Shown: positions 7,996 to 15,717 of the stretch, one piece after another
Position numbering within the stretch: the first letter of the stretch is position 1
Layout: each line of letters opens with the position of its first letter
NCBI GenBank assembly: GCA_934567745.1
Contig: CAKTJM010000001.1
Span: 1-48,092 of the forward strand
DNA from: an uncultured Eubacteriales bacterium
GTDB taxonomy: Bacteria; Bacillota; Clostridia; Oscillospirales; Oscillospiraceae
Reading direction: 5' to 3'
Length of the DNA: 48,092 bases
Translations under genes and position numbers: made by a program
Notes under the pieces: generated by a model
What the model saw: the letters and a program-made list of their open reading frames with translations, nothing else
Databases searched by the model: none
What the model was told of the DNA's origin: nothing

Positions 7996-8023
7996 TTGGT
8001 GCTATGCTTGGATGTGCTCAGGC

Positions 8024-8443
8024 TCAGGTCGCCCCGTCGGTATCGACGAGGATGTTGTCCGTCCCGTTGGCCTCGAACTCGTTGATGTAGTCCTCGATGC
8101 GGCGGTTGAGCTCGTCGCAGTTGGACTCGTCGATCGGTGCGTCGTTCATGTCGCGGCGGGCCAGGTCCTCGGCCAGGATGTCGAAGAACACGTTGTTCTC
8201 ATAGTCCATGATCGCCTCGTGGATCCCGCCCTCGACGAAGGCGCGCGAGGGGACCGTCTCCCCGCGGAAGGTCTCGGCGAGGACCTCCATGCCCTCCTGT
8301 CGGGCCTTCTCGAAGAGCAGGCTCTCTACCTTATCGTAATCGCGGAACCGGTCCTCGCCCCGGGTGGAGTTGAGGATCCAATTCCCGATGTAAGCCATAT
8401 CCAGCAGACGCCGGAATTCCTTCTTGCTCAGTTCCAACTGCAT
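8024..8443 (-). CDS. Conserved hypothetical protein, acidic, 139 aa
   Basis: The protein is soluble and strongly acidic. It starts MQLELSKKEFRRLLDMAYIG, then NWILNSTRGEDRFRDYDKV, and ends with NRRIEDYINEFEANG. No signal peptide or membrane segment is seen. The pattern (a short helix around KKEFRRLL, then IGNWILN) resembles uncharacterised single-domain proteins from Clostridia, but I cannot assign a function. It has its own consensus promoter, a GAGGAGG ribosome site and a strong terminator, so it is a complete monocistronic unit. Its promoter lies in the shared gap with the divergent DUF1934-argS operon. Confidence 0.75.
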   Translation of the reverse strand: MQLELSKKEFRRLLDMAYIGNWILNSTRGEDRFRDYDKVESLLFEKARQEGMEVLAETFRGETVPSRAFVEGGIHEAIMDYENNVFFDILAEDLARRDMNDAPIDESNCDELNRRIEDYINEFEANGTDNILVDTDGAT

Positions 8444-8474
8444 ACCATGACCTCCTCGCTTCGGATATCCGGAA

Positions 8475-8547
8475 ATGATGGCTGGGGGACGGCAGCGTCC
8501 CCTTCAGTGTGTCAATACATTATAGTGTCCGGGCGCGAAAATGTCAA
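8475..8547 (-). promoter_or_regulatory. Consensus promoter and leader hairpin for the 139-aa gene
   Basis: On the minus strand, TTGACA (8542-8547), exactly 17 bp and TATAAT (8519-8524) form a perfect sigma-A consensus, suggesting strong expression. The leader contains a 7-bp stem GGGGACG/CGTCCCC with a four-base loop (8475-8492), without a U-run. It may stabilise the transcript. Confidence 0.8.
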
Positions 8548-8566
8548 AGGTTTTCTCGCCGGATGC

Positions 8567-8595
8567 TTTACATCCGCCCGCCCATCATGTATAAT
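8567..8595 (+). promoter_or_regulatory. Promoter of the DUF1934-argS operon
   Basis: TTTACA (8567-8572), a 17-bp spacer and TATAAT (8590-8595) lie about 54 bp before the DUF1934 start at 8649. This promoter is divergent from that of the 139-aa gene; the two -35 elements are about 20 bp apart. Confidence 0.8.
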
Positions 8596-8648
8596 AGTTT
8601 GCATTTGCGGGACGACCGCACCGAGCCAGAAAGGAAATGATCGCATCC

Positions 8649-9083
8649 ATGGAAAAACCCGTCATCATCTCCATCAAGGGCATCCAGACCGGCGAGACCA
8701 TCGGGGAAGAGACGATGGAGCTGGTCACCCAGGGCATCCTGGGCCAGGACCAGGACGGCTTCTCCCTCACCTATGAGGAGAGCGAGCTGACCGGCCTGGA
8801 GGGCACCACCACCACCTTCCGCATCGGCAAGGACCGCATCACCCTCCACCGGGAGGGGACCCTCCGCTCCGACATGATCTTCCAGGAGGGCCAGCGGCAT
8901 TTCTCCACCTACGAGACCCCCTACGGCGGCCTCATCCTGGGCGTCGATACCCACCGGGCCCGCTCCGACATCGGCCGCTCCGGCGGCGATCTGGAGATCC
9001 GCTACGCCCTGGAGGTAGACACCGAGAAGGTCGGTGAGAACTTCGTCGAGATCCACGGCCAGGAGCCGACCGCGCTCCTGTGA
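8649..9083 (+). CDS. DUF1934 family beta-barrel protein (YwiB-like)
   Basis: The protein has 144 aa. MEKPVIISIKGIQ at the start, then TYEESELTGLEGTTTTFRIG, IGKDRITLHREG, and the closing LEIRYALEVD match the DUF1934/YwiB calycin-like family, small cytoplasmic proteins of unknown role often encoded next to argS in Firmicutes. An ATG at 8637 in the same frame lies only one base after AAGGA, so 8649 is preferred although its spacing (13 nt) is long. argS follows 35 bp downstream on the same strand. Confidence 0.85.
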   Translation: MEKPVIISIKGIQTGETIGEETMELVTQGILGQDQDGFSLTYEESELTGLEGTTTTFRIGKDRITLHREGTLRSDMIFQEGQRHFSTYETPYGGLILGVDTHRARSDIGRSGGDLEIRYALEVDTEKVGENFVEIHGQEPTALL

Positions 9084-9118
9084 CGCACAGAATATAGTTG
9101 AGAAGGGACCGTGAACCT

Positions 9119-10867
9119 ATGTCGAATCTGATCCAATACGCGCGCGACCAGGTCGCCGAGCAGACCGGGCGCGCCTATGAGAAGGCCGTCGCCGCCGGGC
9201 TCCTCCCGGGCGGGGCCACCCTCCGCGGCACCATCGAGATCCCCAAGGATCCGCAGAACGGCGACTACGCCTCCTCCGTCGCCATGGCCGGGGCCAAGGC
9301 CCTGCACATGGCCCCCCGCGCCATCGCGCAGGCGCTGGCGGACCACATGGACCTCGCGGGGAGCATCTTCCAGTCCGTCGAGATCGCCGGGCCGGGCTTT
9401 TTGAACTTCCGCCTCGCCCCCCGCTGGTACGGCGAGGTCCTCGCCGACATCGAGCGCGAGGGCGGGCTGTACGGTCAGAGCGACGAGGGCAAGGGGCAGA
9501 AGGTCATGGTGGAGTTCGTCTCCGCCAACCCCACCGGTCCCATGCACATGGGCAACGCCCGCGGCGGCGTGCTGGGCGACACCCTCGCCAACGTGCTGCG
9601 CCGCACCGGCTATGAGACCTGGAAGGAATTCTACGTCAACGACGCCGGGAACCAGATCAACAAGTTCGCCCTGTCCATCCAGGCGCGGTACTTCCAGCTA
9701 ATCCTGGGCGAGGACGCCGTCCCCTTCCCAGAGGACGGCTACCACGGCGACGACATCCGCGCGCTGGCGAAGGCCTTCTACGAGGAGCACGGCGCGAACT
9801 ATCAGGACAAGCCCGAGGAGGAGCGGCTGGCCGCGCTGGCCGCCTTCGGCCTGGCCCGGAACATCCCCCGGATGGAGGCCGACCTGAAGCAGTACGGCAT
9901 CGTCTACGACCAGTGGTTCTACGAGTCCACCCTGCACGAATCCGGCTACGTCGCCGAGACCGTCGCCCTGCTGGGCAAGAACGGCTGGACCTATGAGAAG
10001 GACGGCGCGCTGTGGCTGGACACCTCCGCCCTGCTGAAGAAGAAGTATCTGGCCGAGGGCAAGACCGAGGCCCAGATCGAGAAGCTGGCCCTCAAGGACG
10101 ACGTGCTGCGCCGCGCGAACGGGTTCTACACCTACTTCGCGGCGGACATCGCCTATCACCGGAACAAGTTCGCCGAGCGCGGCTTCGACAAGGTCGTGAA
10201 CGTCTGGGGCGCGGACCACCACGGTCACGTGGCGCGGCTCCAAGCGGCGCTGGACGGGCTGGGGCTGGACGGCTCCCACCGCCTGGTCGTGGTGCTGATG
10301 CAGCTGGTGAACCTCCTGCAGGACGGCCAGCCGGTGCGGATGTCCAAGCGCTCCGGCAAGGCGATCGCCCTGCACGATCTGCTCGACGAGGTCAGCGTGG
10401 ACGCCGCGCGGTACTTCTTCAACTCCCGCTCGGCCACCAGCCCGGTCGATTTCGACCTGGGCCTCGCCGTCCGCGAGGACAGCGAGAACCCCGTGTACTA
10501 CGTCCAGTACGCGCACGCGCGCATCTGCACCCTCGTCGCCCGTCTGGCGGCGGAGGGCCACACGGTGCCGCAGGCGTCCCAGGTCCGCGCGGAGCTGCTG
10601 GCGACCGAGGAGGAGCGCGACCTGATCCGCGCCCTGGCCCGTCTGCCGGAGGAGCTGCACGCGGCGGCGCGGGACTATGACCCGTCCCGGATCAACCGCT
10701 ATCTGGTCGAGCTGGCGGGGCTGTTCCACCGGTTCTACGGCGCGTGCCGCATCAAGGGCGAGGAGCCGGAGCTGCTCGCCGCGCGGCTGAAGCTGGCCGA
10801 CAGCGTGCGGTCCGTGATCGCCAACTGCCTGGGCCTGCTGGGCGTCTCCGCACCGGAGAAGATGTGA
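9119..10867 (+). CDS. argS: Arginyl-tRNA synthetase
   Basis: The protein has 582 aa and charges tRNA-Arg with arginine in the cytoplasm. It has an N-terminal ArgS additional domain, then the class I signature as NPTGPMHMGN (HIGH-like, about residue 137) and MSKRSG (KMSKS-like, about residue 405). The C-terminal DALR anticodon-binding domain ends in LADSVRSVIANCLGLLGV. AGAAGGGA lies 10 nt before the ATG; an in-frame TTG at 9098 is rejected because it lies upstream of that site. It is the second gene of the DUF1934-argS unit and is followed by a strong terminator. Confidence 0.98.
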   Translation: MSNLIQYARDQVAEQTGRAYEKAVAAGLLPGGATLRGTIEIPKDPQNGDYASSVAMAGAKALHMAPRAIAQALADHMDLAGSIFQSVEIAGPGFLNFRLAPRWYGEVLADIEREGGLYGQSDEGKGQKVMVEFVSANPTGPMHMGNARGGVLGDTLANVLRRTGYETWKEFYVNDAGNQINKFALSIQARYFQLILGEDAVPFPEDGYHGDDIRALAKAFYEEHGANYQDKPEEERLAALAAFGLARNIPRMEADLKQYGIVYDQWFYESTLHESGYVAETVALLGKNGWTYEKDGALWLDTSALLKKKYLAEGKTEAQIEKLALKDDVLRRANGFYTYFAADIAYHRNKFAERGFDKVVNVWGADHHGHVARLQAALDGLGLDGSHRLVVVLMQLVNLLQDGQPVRMSKRSGKAIALHDLLDEVSVDAARYFFNSRSATSPVDFDLGLAVREDSENPVYYVQYAHARICTLVARLAAEGHTVPQASQVRAELLATEEERDLIRALARLPEELHAAARDYDPSRINRYLVELAGLFHRFYGACRIKGEEPELLAARLKLADSVRSVIANCLGLLGVSAPEKM

Positions 10868-10876
10868 AAAGAAAAG

Positions 10877-10918
10877 ACCGGGAGACCCTGCATGAACGCG
10901 CAGGGTCTCCCGGTTTTT
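10877..10918. terminator. Bidirectional terminator between argS and the duplicated lipoprotein gene
   Basis: A 15-bp perfect stem (10877-10891 with 10900-10914) and an 8-nt loop are followed by TTTTT on the plus strand. On the other side AAAAGAAAAG gives U-rich sequence on the minus strand. It lies between convergent genes and probably serves both. Confidence 0.88.
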
Positions 10919-10931
10919 CGTCTTCCGTGGA

Positions 10932-11744
10932 TCAACCAGCGTCGATTGGCTCCACGGTCAGCTCGATTTCTTTGATGTTCTGGGAGTTGACGAGATTGTC
11001 ATACTCGTTCCCCTCGCTGTCCGTGCTGAACGTATAGGTCATCTCCGTGTTCGGGGCGATGCTCTGTCCCGTGACGACATAGCTTTTCAGGAGCTCGGTA
11101 TCCTCCGGATCGATAAAGGTGCCATCGCTGGGAACGATCACGAACTTGATACTGCCCCCGCCATACTTATCTCTGAAGTCGCCCCCCAGGGAAAGATATC
11201 CGCAGCTCGCGAGGTTCCTGCCGACATAATCCCGGATGTACCAGGTATACTTGTCCGGCGAGGGATCGATCGCGGTCAGACCAAGGGCGGTCTCCTCGTG
11301 TGTGCCGACCTTCTTCACACACAGCACGATCTCCTCGTAGTTCTGCCAGGAAACGAGGCTATCGTATTCGTTCCCGTCAGAGTCGGTGTCGAAGACGTAC
11401 TTCAGCTCCGTGTTCGGGGCCAGGCTCTGGCCGGTCACGACATACTGCTTCAGGTCATCATCTGTTTCGATATCGATGTATGCGCCATCCGGCGTCACGA
11501 GGACCAGCTTGATGTACCAGTTGCCATACTCGTCCATACGGTCGCCGCCCAGAGAGGTATACCCGATCGACGCGCAGTTCTTCCCCACATAGCTTTTGAT
11601 GTACCAGGTATATTTGTCGGGCGAGTTTTTGATGGCGACCGTGGGTTCGGACGGCCGTTCGACATCAGCGGCCACACTGCCGCAGCCAACGAGGGCGGCG
11701 CTCATCATCAAGGCAGCGAACAACAAAGAAATCACTTTTTTCAT
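10932..11744 (-). CDS. Lipoprotein with two tandem copies of an unrecognised domain
   Basis: The protein has 270 aa. A lipoprotein signal peptide ends in the lipobox LVGC. After a short linker come two near-identical domains of about 105 residues. Each starts SPDKYTWYI and contains YVG(K/R)N, (T/L)SLGGD, YVVTGQS(L/I)APNTE and DS(D/E)GNEYD. The repeated block is clear evidence of an internal duplication. The ATG at 11744 lies 6 nt after GGAGGG; an upstream ATG at 11750 overlaps that site and is rejected. The gene follows another lipoprotein gene with a 2-nt gap and belongs to the MerR-type operon. I do not recognise the domain family. The likely location is the outer face of the membrane. Confidence 0.82.
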   Translation of the reverse strand: MKKVISLLFAALMMSAALVGCGSVAADVERPSEPTVAIKNSPDKYTWYIKSYVGKNCASIGYTSLGGDRMDEYGNWYIKLVLVTPDGAYIDIETDDDLKQYVVTGQSLAPNTELKYVFDTDSDGNEYDSLVSWQNYEEIVLCVKKVGTHEETALGLTAIDPSPDKYTWYIRDYVGRNLASCGYLSLGGDFRDKYGGGSIKFVIVPSDGTFIDPEDTELLKSYVVTGQSIAPNTEMTYTFSTDSEGNEYDNLVNSQNIKEIELTVEPIDAG

Positions 11745-11746
11745 GG

Positions 11747-12196
11747 TCATCCCTCCATAGGACCGTTTCCGGTCTCCTCTATCTGAGTATCTTCGGCTCC
11801 CTGTACGGCACCGACCGTCTGGCTGTCAGAGCTCTTTGCAAGGTAGATCTTATCCTCGTCGTATGCGAGGCAGATCATCCCGTCCACGATGGCACAGTCT
11901 TCCTCTCCGATCCGCACTCCTTCGTCCGTTTTTTCCCAATCGATGACGCCCGCATCGGGACCGACCGTGAGGTAGGCCGCGCCGCCTTCTTTGAGGACGA
12001 GCTGCATGGAGCGCAAGAGGCCACTCAACTCGGTCTCTCCGATCGCTTCGATGTCTGAGACGGTGTATTTGATGCCCTCCGTCTCGATGCTGTCCGCGTT
12101 CCAGGTGCCGACGAGCGTATCCGCTCCCTTGCCGCATCCTGAGAGCGCTGTGGCTATCATCAAGACAGCCAATAGTAGGGATATCGCTTTTTTCAT
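11747..12196 (-). CDS. Small lipoprotein, possibly lipocalin-like
   Basis: The protein has 149 aa. MKKAISLLLAVLMIATALSGC is a signal peptide with a lipobox. The mature part starts LVGTWNADSIETEG, reminiscent of lipocalin-like GxW stability domains in which a GTW motif opens a small beta-barrel. A second block VRIGEEDCAIVDG and DEDKIYLAKSS fits alternating beta strands. Function is unknown. The start overlaps the MerR-type gene stop by four bases (ATGA), and the duplicated-domain lipoprotein follows 2 nt after its stop, so the three are translated from one message. Confidence 0.8.
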   Translation of the reverse strand: MKKAISLLLAVLMIATALSGCGKGADTLVGTWNADSIETEGIKYTVSDIEAIGETELSGLLRSMQLVLKEGGAAYLTVGPDAGVIDWEKTDEGVRIGEEDCAIVDGMICLAYDEDKIYLAKSSDSQTVGAVQGAEDTQIEETGNGPMEG

Positions 12197-12807
12197 TCCT
12201 GTTCCTCCTTCTTCATCACTCTGTCGTCTCTGTCCTCGGGACCGCCGCCGTTCGGTGCGGCCGCGTCCCTCTCCTCCTGCTGCGGCAGCCGGCGCTGCCC
12301 CAGCTCCTCCACCGAGCCGGTGGCCAGCAGCTCCGCCAGCCCCGCCTTCGCCCCGACCCGCTTGAGATGCTCCATCGCCGCGAGCTGCCGCTCGATCCGG
12401 GCCTTCTCGGCCCGCTTCCGGCGCAGGAGCGCATCCAGCGTCCGGTCCATGTCGTAGTCGGGGGCCAGCATGATGTCCCGGATCTCGTTGCGCTTCAGGC
12501 CGAACTGGTAGTATAGGGCGATGTGCTGGAGCTTCTCCACACCGGCGTCGTCGTACAGCTTGTAGCCGTCGTTCCCCACCACCGAGTAGTTGGCGAAGGC
12601 CACGGCCCGCACGACCCGCGCATGGTGGAAGTAATACAGGTGCTTCCCTGTGAGTCCCGTCAGCGCGCACACCTCCTTGACCGTCTTGTACCCATCCATT
12701 CGCCCCATCCCCCGAGGATAATATAGAGCGTTCCCGGAGAATGGTGCAATGCCTTGCCGCGCAGGCCGTACCGGTCCGGCCCCCCTGCCGTCTCTGTTCT
12801 GGTCCAT
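12193..12807 (-). CDS. MerR-family transcriptional regulator
   Basis: The recognisable part begins at YKTVKEVCALTGLTGKHLYY, a MerR winged helix-turn-helix, followed by GNDGYKLYDDAGVEKLQHI and a helical C-terminal region rich in Arg and Glu. Two starts are plausible. The ATG at 12807 has a very strong AAAAGGAGG at 7 nt and adds about 36 residues before the domain. The ATG at 12699 begins directly at MDGYKTV but has a poor ribosome site. Codon use in the extra 36 residues is less GC-biased than in the rest, which favours the short form. The gene heads an operon with two lipoproteins. The effector is unknown. Confidence 0.8.
   Translation of the reverse strand: MDQNRDGRGAGPVRPARQGIAPFSGNALYYPRGMGRMDGYKTVKEVCALTGLTGKHLYYFHHARVVRAVAFANYSVVGNDGYKLYDDAGVEKLQHIALYYQFGLKRNEIRDIMLAPDYDMDRTLDALLRRKRAEKARIERQLAAMEHLKRVGAKAGLAELLATGSVEELGQRRLPQQEERDAAAPNGGGPEDRDDRVMKKEEQE
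12718..12749 (-). promoter_or_regulatory. Possible MerR-type promoter inside the 5' part of the regulator gene
   Basis: On the minus strand, TTGCAC (12744-12749) is followed by TATATT (12720-12725, 18-bp spacer) or TATTAT (12718-12723, 20-bp spacer). The spacer contains the near-palindrome TTCTCCGGGAA. A long spacer with a central inverted repeat is the classic architecture of promoters twisted by MerR proteins. If real, it would produce a nearly leaderless message starting close to the ATG at 12699. It conflicts with translation from 12807, so at most one may be the main signal. Confidence 0.4.
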
Positions 12808-12891
12808 GGATCGACCTCCTTTTCGTAGTGGCTCGAAGAGCCCCACGAGAGAGGCTGTTTTTTTCGCGCAGCGGGACCGGTCCGGACAGGA

Positions 12892-12979
12892 AAAGGCCCC
12901 CTGCCTTCCGTCCTTCGGAACGCAGGGGGCCGATCATAGATAAGAAAACGCCCCGTCCTCTATCTGAGAGGACGGGGCG
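12892..12979 (-). terminator. Tandem terminators after pyk
   Basis: Reading the minus strand after the pyk stop, a GC-rich stem (about 12949-12960 with 12967-12978) is followed by CGTTTTC. Only about 15 bp further on, a second stem GGCCCCCTGC/GCAGGGGGCC (12896-12905 with 12923-12932) is followed by TTTTCC. Both face the pyk transcript and would isolate it from the downstream MerR-type unit. Confidence 0.8.
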
Positions 12980-12994
12980 CGTGCGTATCGCTTT

Positions 12995-14737
12995 TTATTC
13001 CGCCAGGCTCTGCACGCTGCCCTGGCGGCAGTCCATGGAGACCTTCATCCCGTCGTGCAGGGTGCGGGTCGCGCCGGTGCAGCCGACGATCACGGCCTTG
13101 CCCAGCGTCAGACCGACCACGGCCGCGTGGGTGGCCATGCCGTTCTCCTCGGCGATGATGCCGGTCGCCTCCCGCAGATACGGGAGCATGTCGTTGTTCG
13201 TGTGCGGCACGACCAGGATCATGCCGGGGCGGAACTTGGTCCGCACGTCCTCGATCGTCCGGCAGACGCACAGGACGCCCTTGACGTTCTCGTCGCCGAC
13301 GCCCGCGCCGGTGATCAGGCTGCTGCCGACGAGGTGGACCTTGATCATGTTCGTCGTGCCCACGATGCCCGCGGGGACGCCGGCGGTGACCACGGCGATC
13401 TCGCCGTCGTGGATCAGCCCCGCGGCCTTGGCCGCGGCGACGGAGCCCTCGATCATCTCGTCGGTGCTGCGCACGTAGGGCATGAGGATCGGTGTGACGC
13501 CCCAGGTCAGGGCGAGCTGCCGCCGCACATCCTCCTCCATGACGCAGGCGACGATGGGCGTGTCGGGACGGAAGCGGCTGATCAGGCGCGGGGTGCCGCC
13601 GCTCTTGGTGACGGTGATGATGGCCGAGGCGTTCGTGTCGGTCGCCATGGTGCAGGCCGCGTGGGCGGTCGCGCCGCTGATGCCCAGGCGGATGTCGGGC
13701 GTCATCTTCTGCATCCGGCCGAAGTAGTTGATGTCCGCCTCCGTGCGGCGCACGATGGCGGCCATGGTCTCCAGGGCCGCGACGGGATACTTGCCCGCGG
13801 CGGTCTCGCCGGAGAGCATCACGGCGGAGGTGCCGTCGTAGACGGCGTTGGCCACGTCGGTGATCTCCGCACGGGTGGGGCGGGGGTTCGCGATCATGCT
13901 GTCGAGCATCTGGGTCGCGGTGATGACGTGCTTGCCATAGCCGAGGGTGTGGGAGATGATGTCCTTCTGGAGGACGGGGATCTCGGTGAAGTCGATCTCC
14001 ACGCCCAGGTCGCCGCGGGCGATCATCACGCCGTCGGCGACGGCCAGGATCTCATCGACGTTGTTCACGCCCTCCTGGTTCTCCAGCTTGGCGATGATGC
14101 GCATGTTGGAATCGTGCTCGTCGAGCAGGCGGCGGATCTCCATGATGTCCTGCGCGCTGCGGCAGAAGGACGCCGCGACGAAGTCGAAGCCCTGCTCGAT
14201 GCCGAAGAGCAGGTCGGCGCGGTCCTGGGCGGACATATAGGGCATGGAGAGGTGGACACCGGGGACGTTGACGCCCTTGCGGTCCTTGATCGGCCCGCCG
14301 TTCTCCACGCGGCAGGTGACGTCCGTGTCGGTGACGGCCTCGACGGTCATGCGGATCAGCCCGTCGTCGAGCATGATCGTGTCGCCGGGGCGCACGTCCT
14401 GCGGCAGGTCGCGATAGCTCACGGAGCAGATCTCGCGCGTGCCCTCGACGGCGCGGGTGGTCAGGGTGAAGGTCTGCCCGGCCTCGAGCACCTCCCGCCC
14501 CTCGGCGAAGGTGCGCAGGCGGATCTCCGGCCCCTTCGTGTCGAGCAGGGCGGCGACGGGGCGGTCCAGCTCCTGCCGCAGCTCCCTGAGCCGGTCGAGC
14601 CGGGCCTTGTGCTCCTCATGGCTCCCGTGGGAGAAGTTGAAGCGGGCGACGTCCATCCCGCTGCGGAGCATCTGTTCGAGCACGCCGGGCTGGTCGGTGG
14701 CCGGGCCGAGCGTGCAGATGATCTTGGTCTTCCTCAT
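12995..14737 (-). CDS. pyk: Pyruvate kinase with C-terminal PEP-utilising-enzyme mobile domain
   Basis: The protein has 580 aa and catalyses phosphoenolpyruvate + ADP to pyruvate + ATP, the last step of glycolysis. It starts MRKTKIICTLGPA, carries RFNFSHGSHEEH, DTKGPEIR, the active-site helix IAKLENQEGV and the metal-binding MIARGDLGVEI. After the regulatory domain a further domain of about 95 residues contains NGMATHAAVVGLTLGKAVIVGC, the PEP-utiliser mobile domain found as an extra C-terminal domain in Bacillus-type pyruvate kinases. AGGAGGT lies 7 nt before the ATG; upstream in-frame starts are rejected. It is monocistronic, with tandem terminators. Confidence 0.97.
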   Translation of the reverse strand: MRKTKIICTLGPATDQPGVLEQMLRSGMDVARFNFSHGSHEEHKARLDRLRELRQELDRPVAALLDTKGPEIRLRTFAEGREVLEAGQTFTLTTRAVEGTREICSVSYRDLPQDVRPGDTIMLDDGLIRMTVEAVTDTDVTCRVENGGPIKDRKGVNVPGVHLSMPYMSAQDRADLLFGIEQGFDFVAASFCRSAQDIMEIRRLLDEHDSNMRIIAKLENQEGVNNVDEILAVADGVMIARGDLGVEIDFTEIPVLQKDIISHTLGYGKHVITATQMLDSMIANPRPTRAEITDVANAVYDGTSAVMLSGETAAGKYPVAALETMAAIVRRTEADINYFGRMQKMTPDIRLGISGATAHAACTMATDTNASAIITVTKSGGTPRLISRFRPDTPIVACVMEEDVRRQLALTWGVTPILMPYVRSTDEMIEGSVAAAKAAGLIHDGEIAVVTAGVPAGIVGTTNMIKVHLVGSSLITGAGVGDENVKGVLCVCRTIEDVRTKFRPGMILVVPHTNNDMLPYLREATGIIAEENGMATHAAVVGLTLGKAVIVGCTGATRTLHDGMKVSMDCRQGSVQSLAE

Positions 14738-14789
14738 GTGCGATACCTCCTGTCTGGGTCGCGTGTCGTTATGATATGCGTACAGTTCC

Positions 14790-14818
14790 ATGTTACACGA
14801 GCGCGTCCCAAAAAGCAA
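14790..14818 (-). promoter_or_regulatory. Probable pyk promoter
   Basis: On the minus strand, TTGCTT (14813-14818), a 17-bp spacer and TAACAT (14790-14795) lie about 50 bp before the pyk start. The match is moderate. Confidence 0.5.
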
Positions 14819-14830
14819 GTCCGCGGGACC

Positions 14831-14870
14831 AAAAAAAGACAGACGGCGGGGGCTCCTCCGCCGTCCGTCT
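14831..14870 (-). terminator. Terminator of the hprK-peptide transporter operon
   Basis: On the minus strand, an inverted repeat of about 13 bp with one mismatch (GACGGCGG/CCGCCGTC core) is followed by seven U (14831-14837), just past the permease stop at 14875. Confidence 0.8.
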
Positions 14871-14874
14871 CATA

Positions 14875-15717
14875 TCAGGATCTTGGATCGAAGGCCCTGC
14901 GCAGGCCCTCGCCGACGAGCAGCAGCGCCAGCACCGTCAGGATGATGCACGCCCCCGGCGGGATCCACGCCCAGGGCCGCGTCGTGAGCGTCACCAGCTC
15001 CATCGCGTTCTGCATCAGGTTGCCCCACGAGGCCTGCGGCGTGCGCAGGCCGACGCCGAGGAAGCTCAGGCTCGACTCCCACAGGATCGCCCGGCCGACC
15101 TTCACCGGCAGCGCGGCCCACACCGGGGCCACCACGTTCGGCAGGATCGTCCGGAACAGCACCATCCGGTCCGTCGCGCCCAGCAGGAGCGAGGCGGTCA
15201 CGTACTCCCGCCCCTTGACCGACAGGGTGCAGCCGTACACCAGCCGCGCGATCGACGCCCAGCCCAGCCCGCCGATGACCAGCACCAGGTTCCACACGGA
15301 CGGCCCCAGCAGGGCGACCATGCACAGGACCAGGATCAGGCTCGGGAACGACTGGAAGGTGTCGCAGGCGCGCATGATGCCGTACTCCCACTTCCCGCCC
15401 TTGTACCCGGCCAGCAGGCCCAGCGGGACGCCGAGGACCGTGCTCACCGCCGCCGCGGCATAGCCCACGAGCAGCGACACCCGCCCCCCGGCCAGCAGCC
15501 GCGCGAAGAGGTCCCGCCCGACGTCGTCCGTGCCGAGCAGATGCGCCCCGCCCGGCGCGGCCCAGAAGCCCGCCGCGCGGTCCGTGACGTTCGGGTCCTG
15601 CCCCAGGACCAGCGGCAGGATCAGGACCAGGACCACCTCGGCGATCAGGAAGCCCAGGCTCACCGCCGCCGCGGGCTGCGCGAGGAACCGCGCCAGCGCG
15701 GGATGCCGCCGCCTCAT
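14875..15717 (-). CDS. Dipeptide/oligopeptide-type ABC transporter permease, DppC/OppC family
   Basis: The protein has 280 aa. An N-terminal OppC-type helix is followed by HLLGTDDVGRDLFARLL, the DppC/OppC signature, then the BPD_transp_1 membrane domain with the coupling loop around YVTASLLLGATDRMVLFRTILPN (EAA-like). SSLSFLGVGLRTPQASWG near the end is also diagnostic of the family. The start overlaps the DppB-like stop by four bases. It is the last gene of the operon. No ATP-binding subunits follow; a terminator comes next, so the ATPases must be encoded elsewhere or shared. Confidence 0.92.
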   Translation of the reverse strand: MRRRHPALARFLAQPAAAVSLGFLIAEVVLVLILPLVLGQDPNVTDRAAGFWAAPGGAHLLGTDDVGRDLFARLLAGGRVSLLVGYAAAAVSTVLGVPLGLLAGYKGGKWEYGIMRACDTFQSFPSLILVLCMVALLGPSVWNLVLVIGGLGWASIARLVYGCTLSVKGREYVTASLLLGATDRMVLFRTILPNVVAPVWAALPVKVGRAILWESSLSFLGVGLRTPQASWGNLMQNAMELVTLTTRPWAWIPPGACIILTVLALLLVGEGLRRAFDPRS

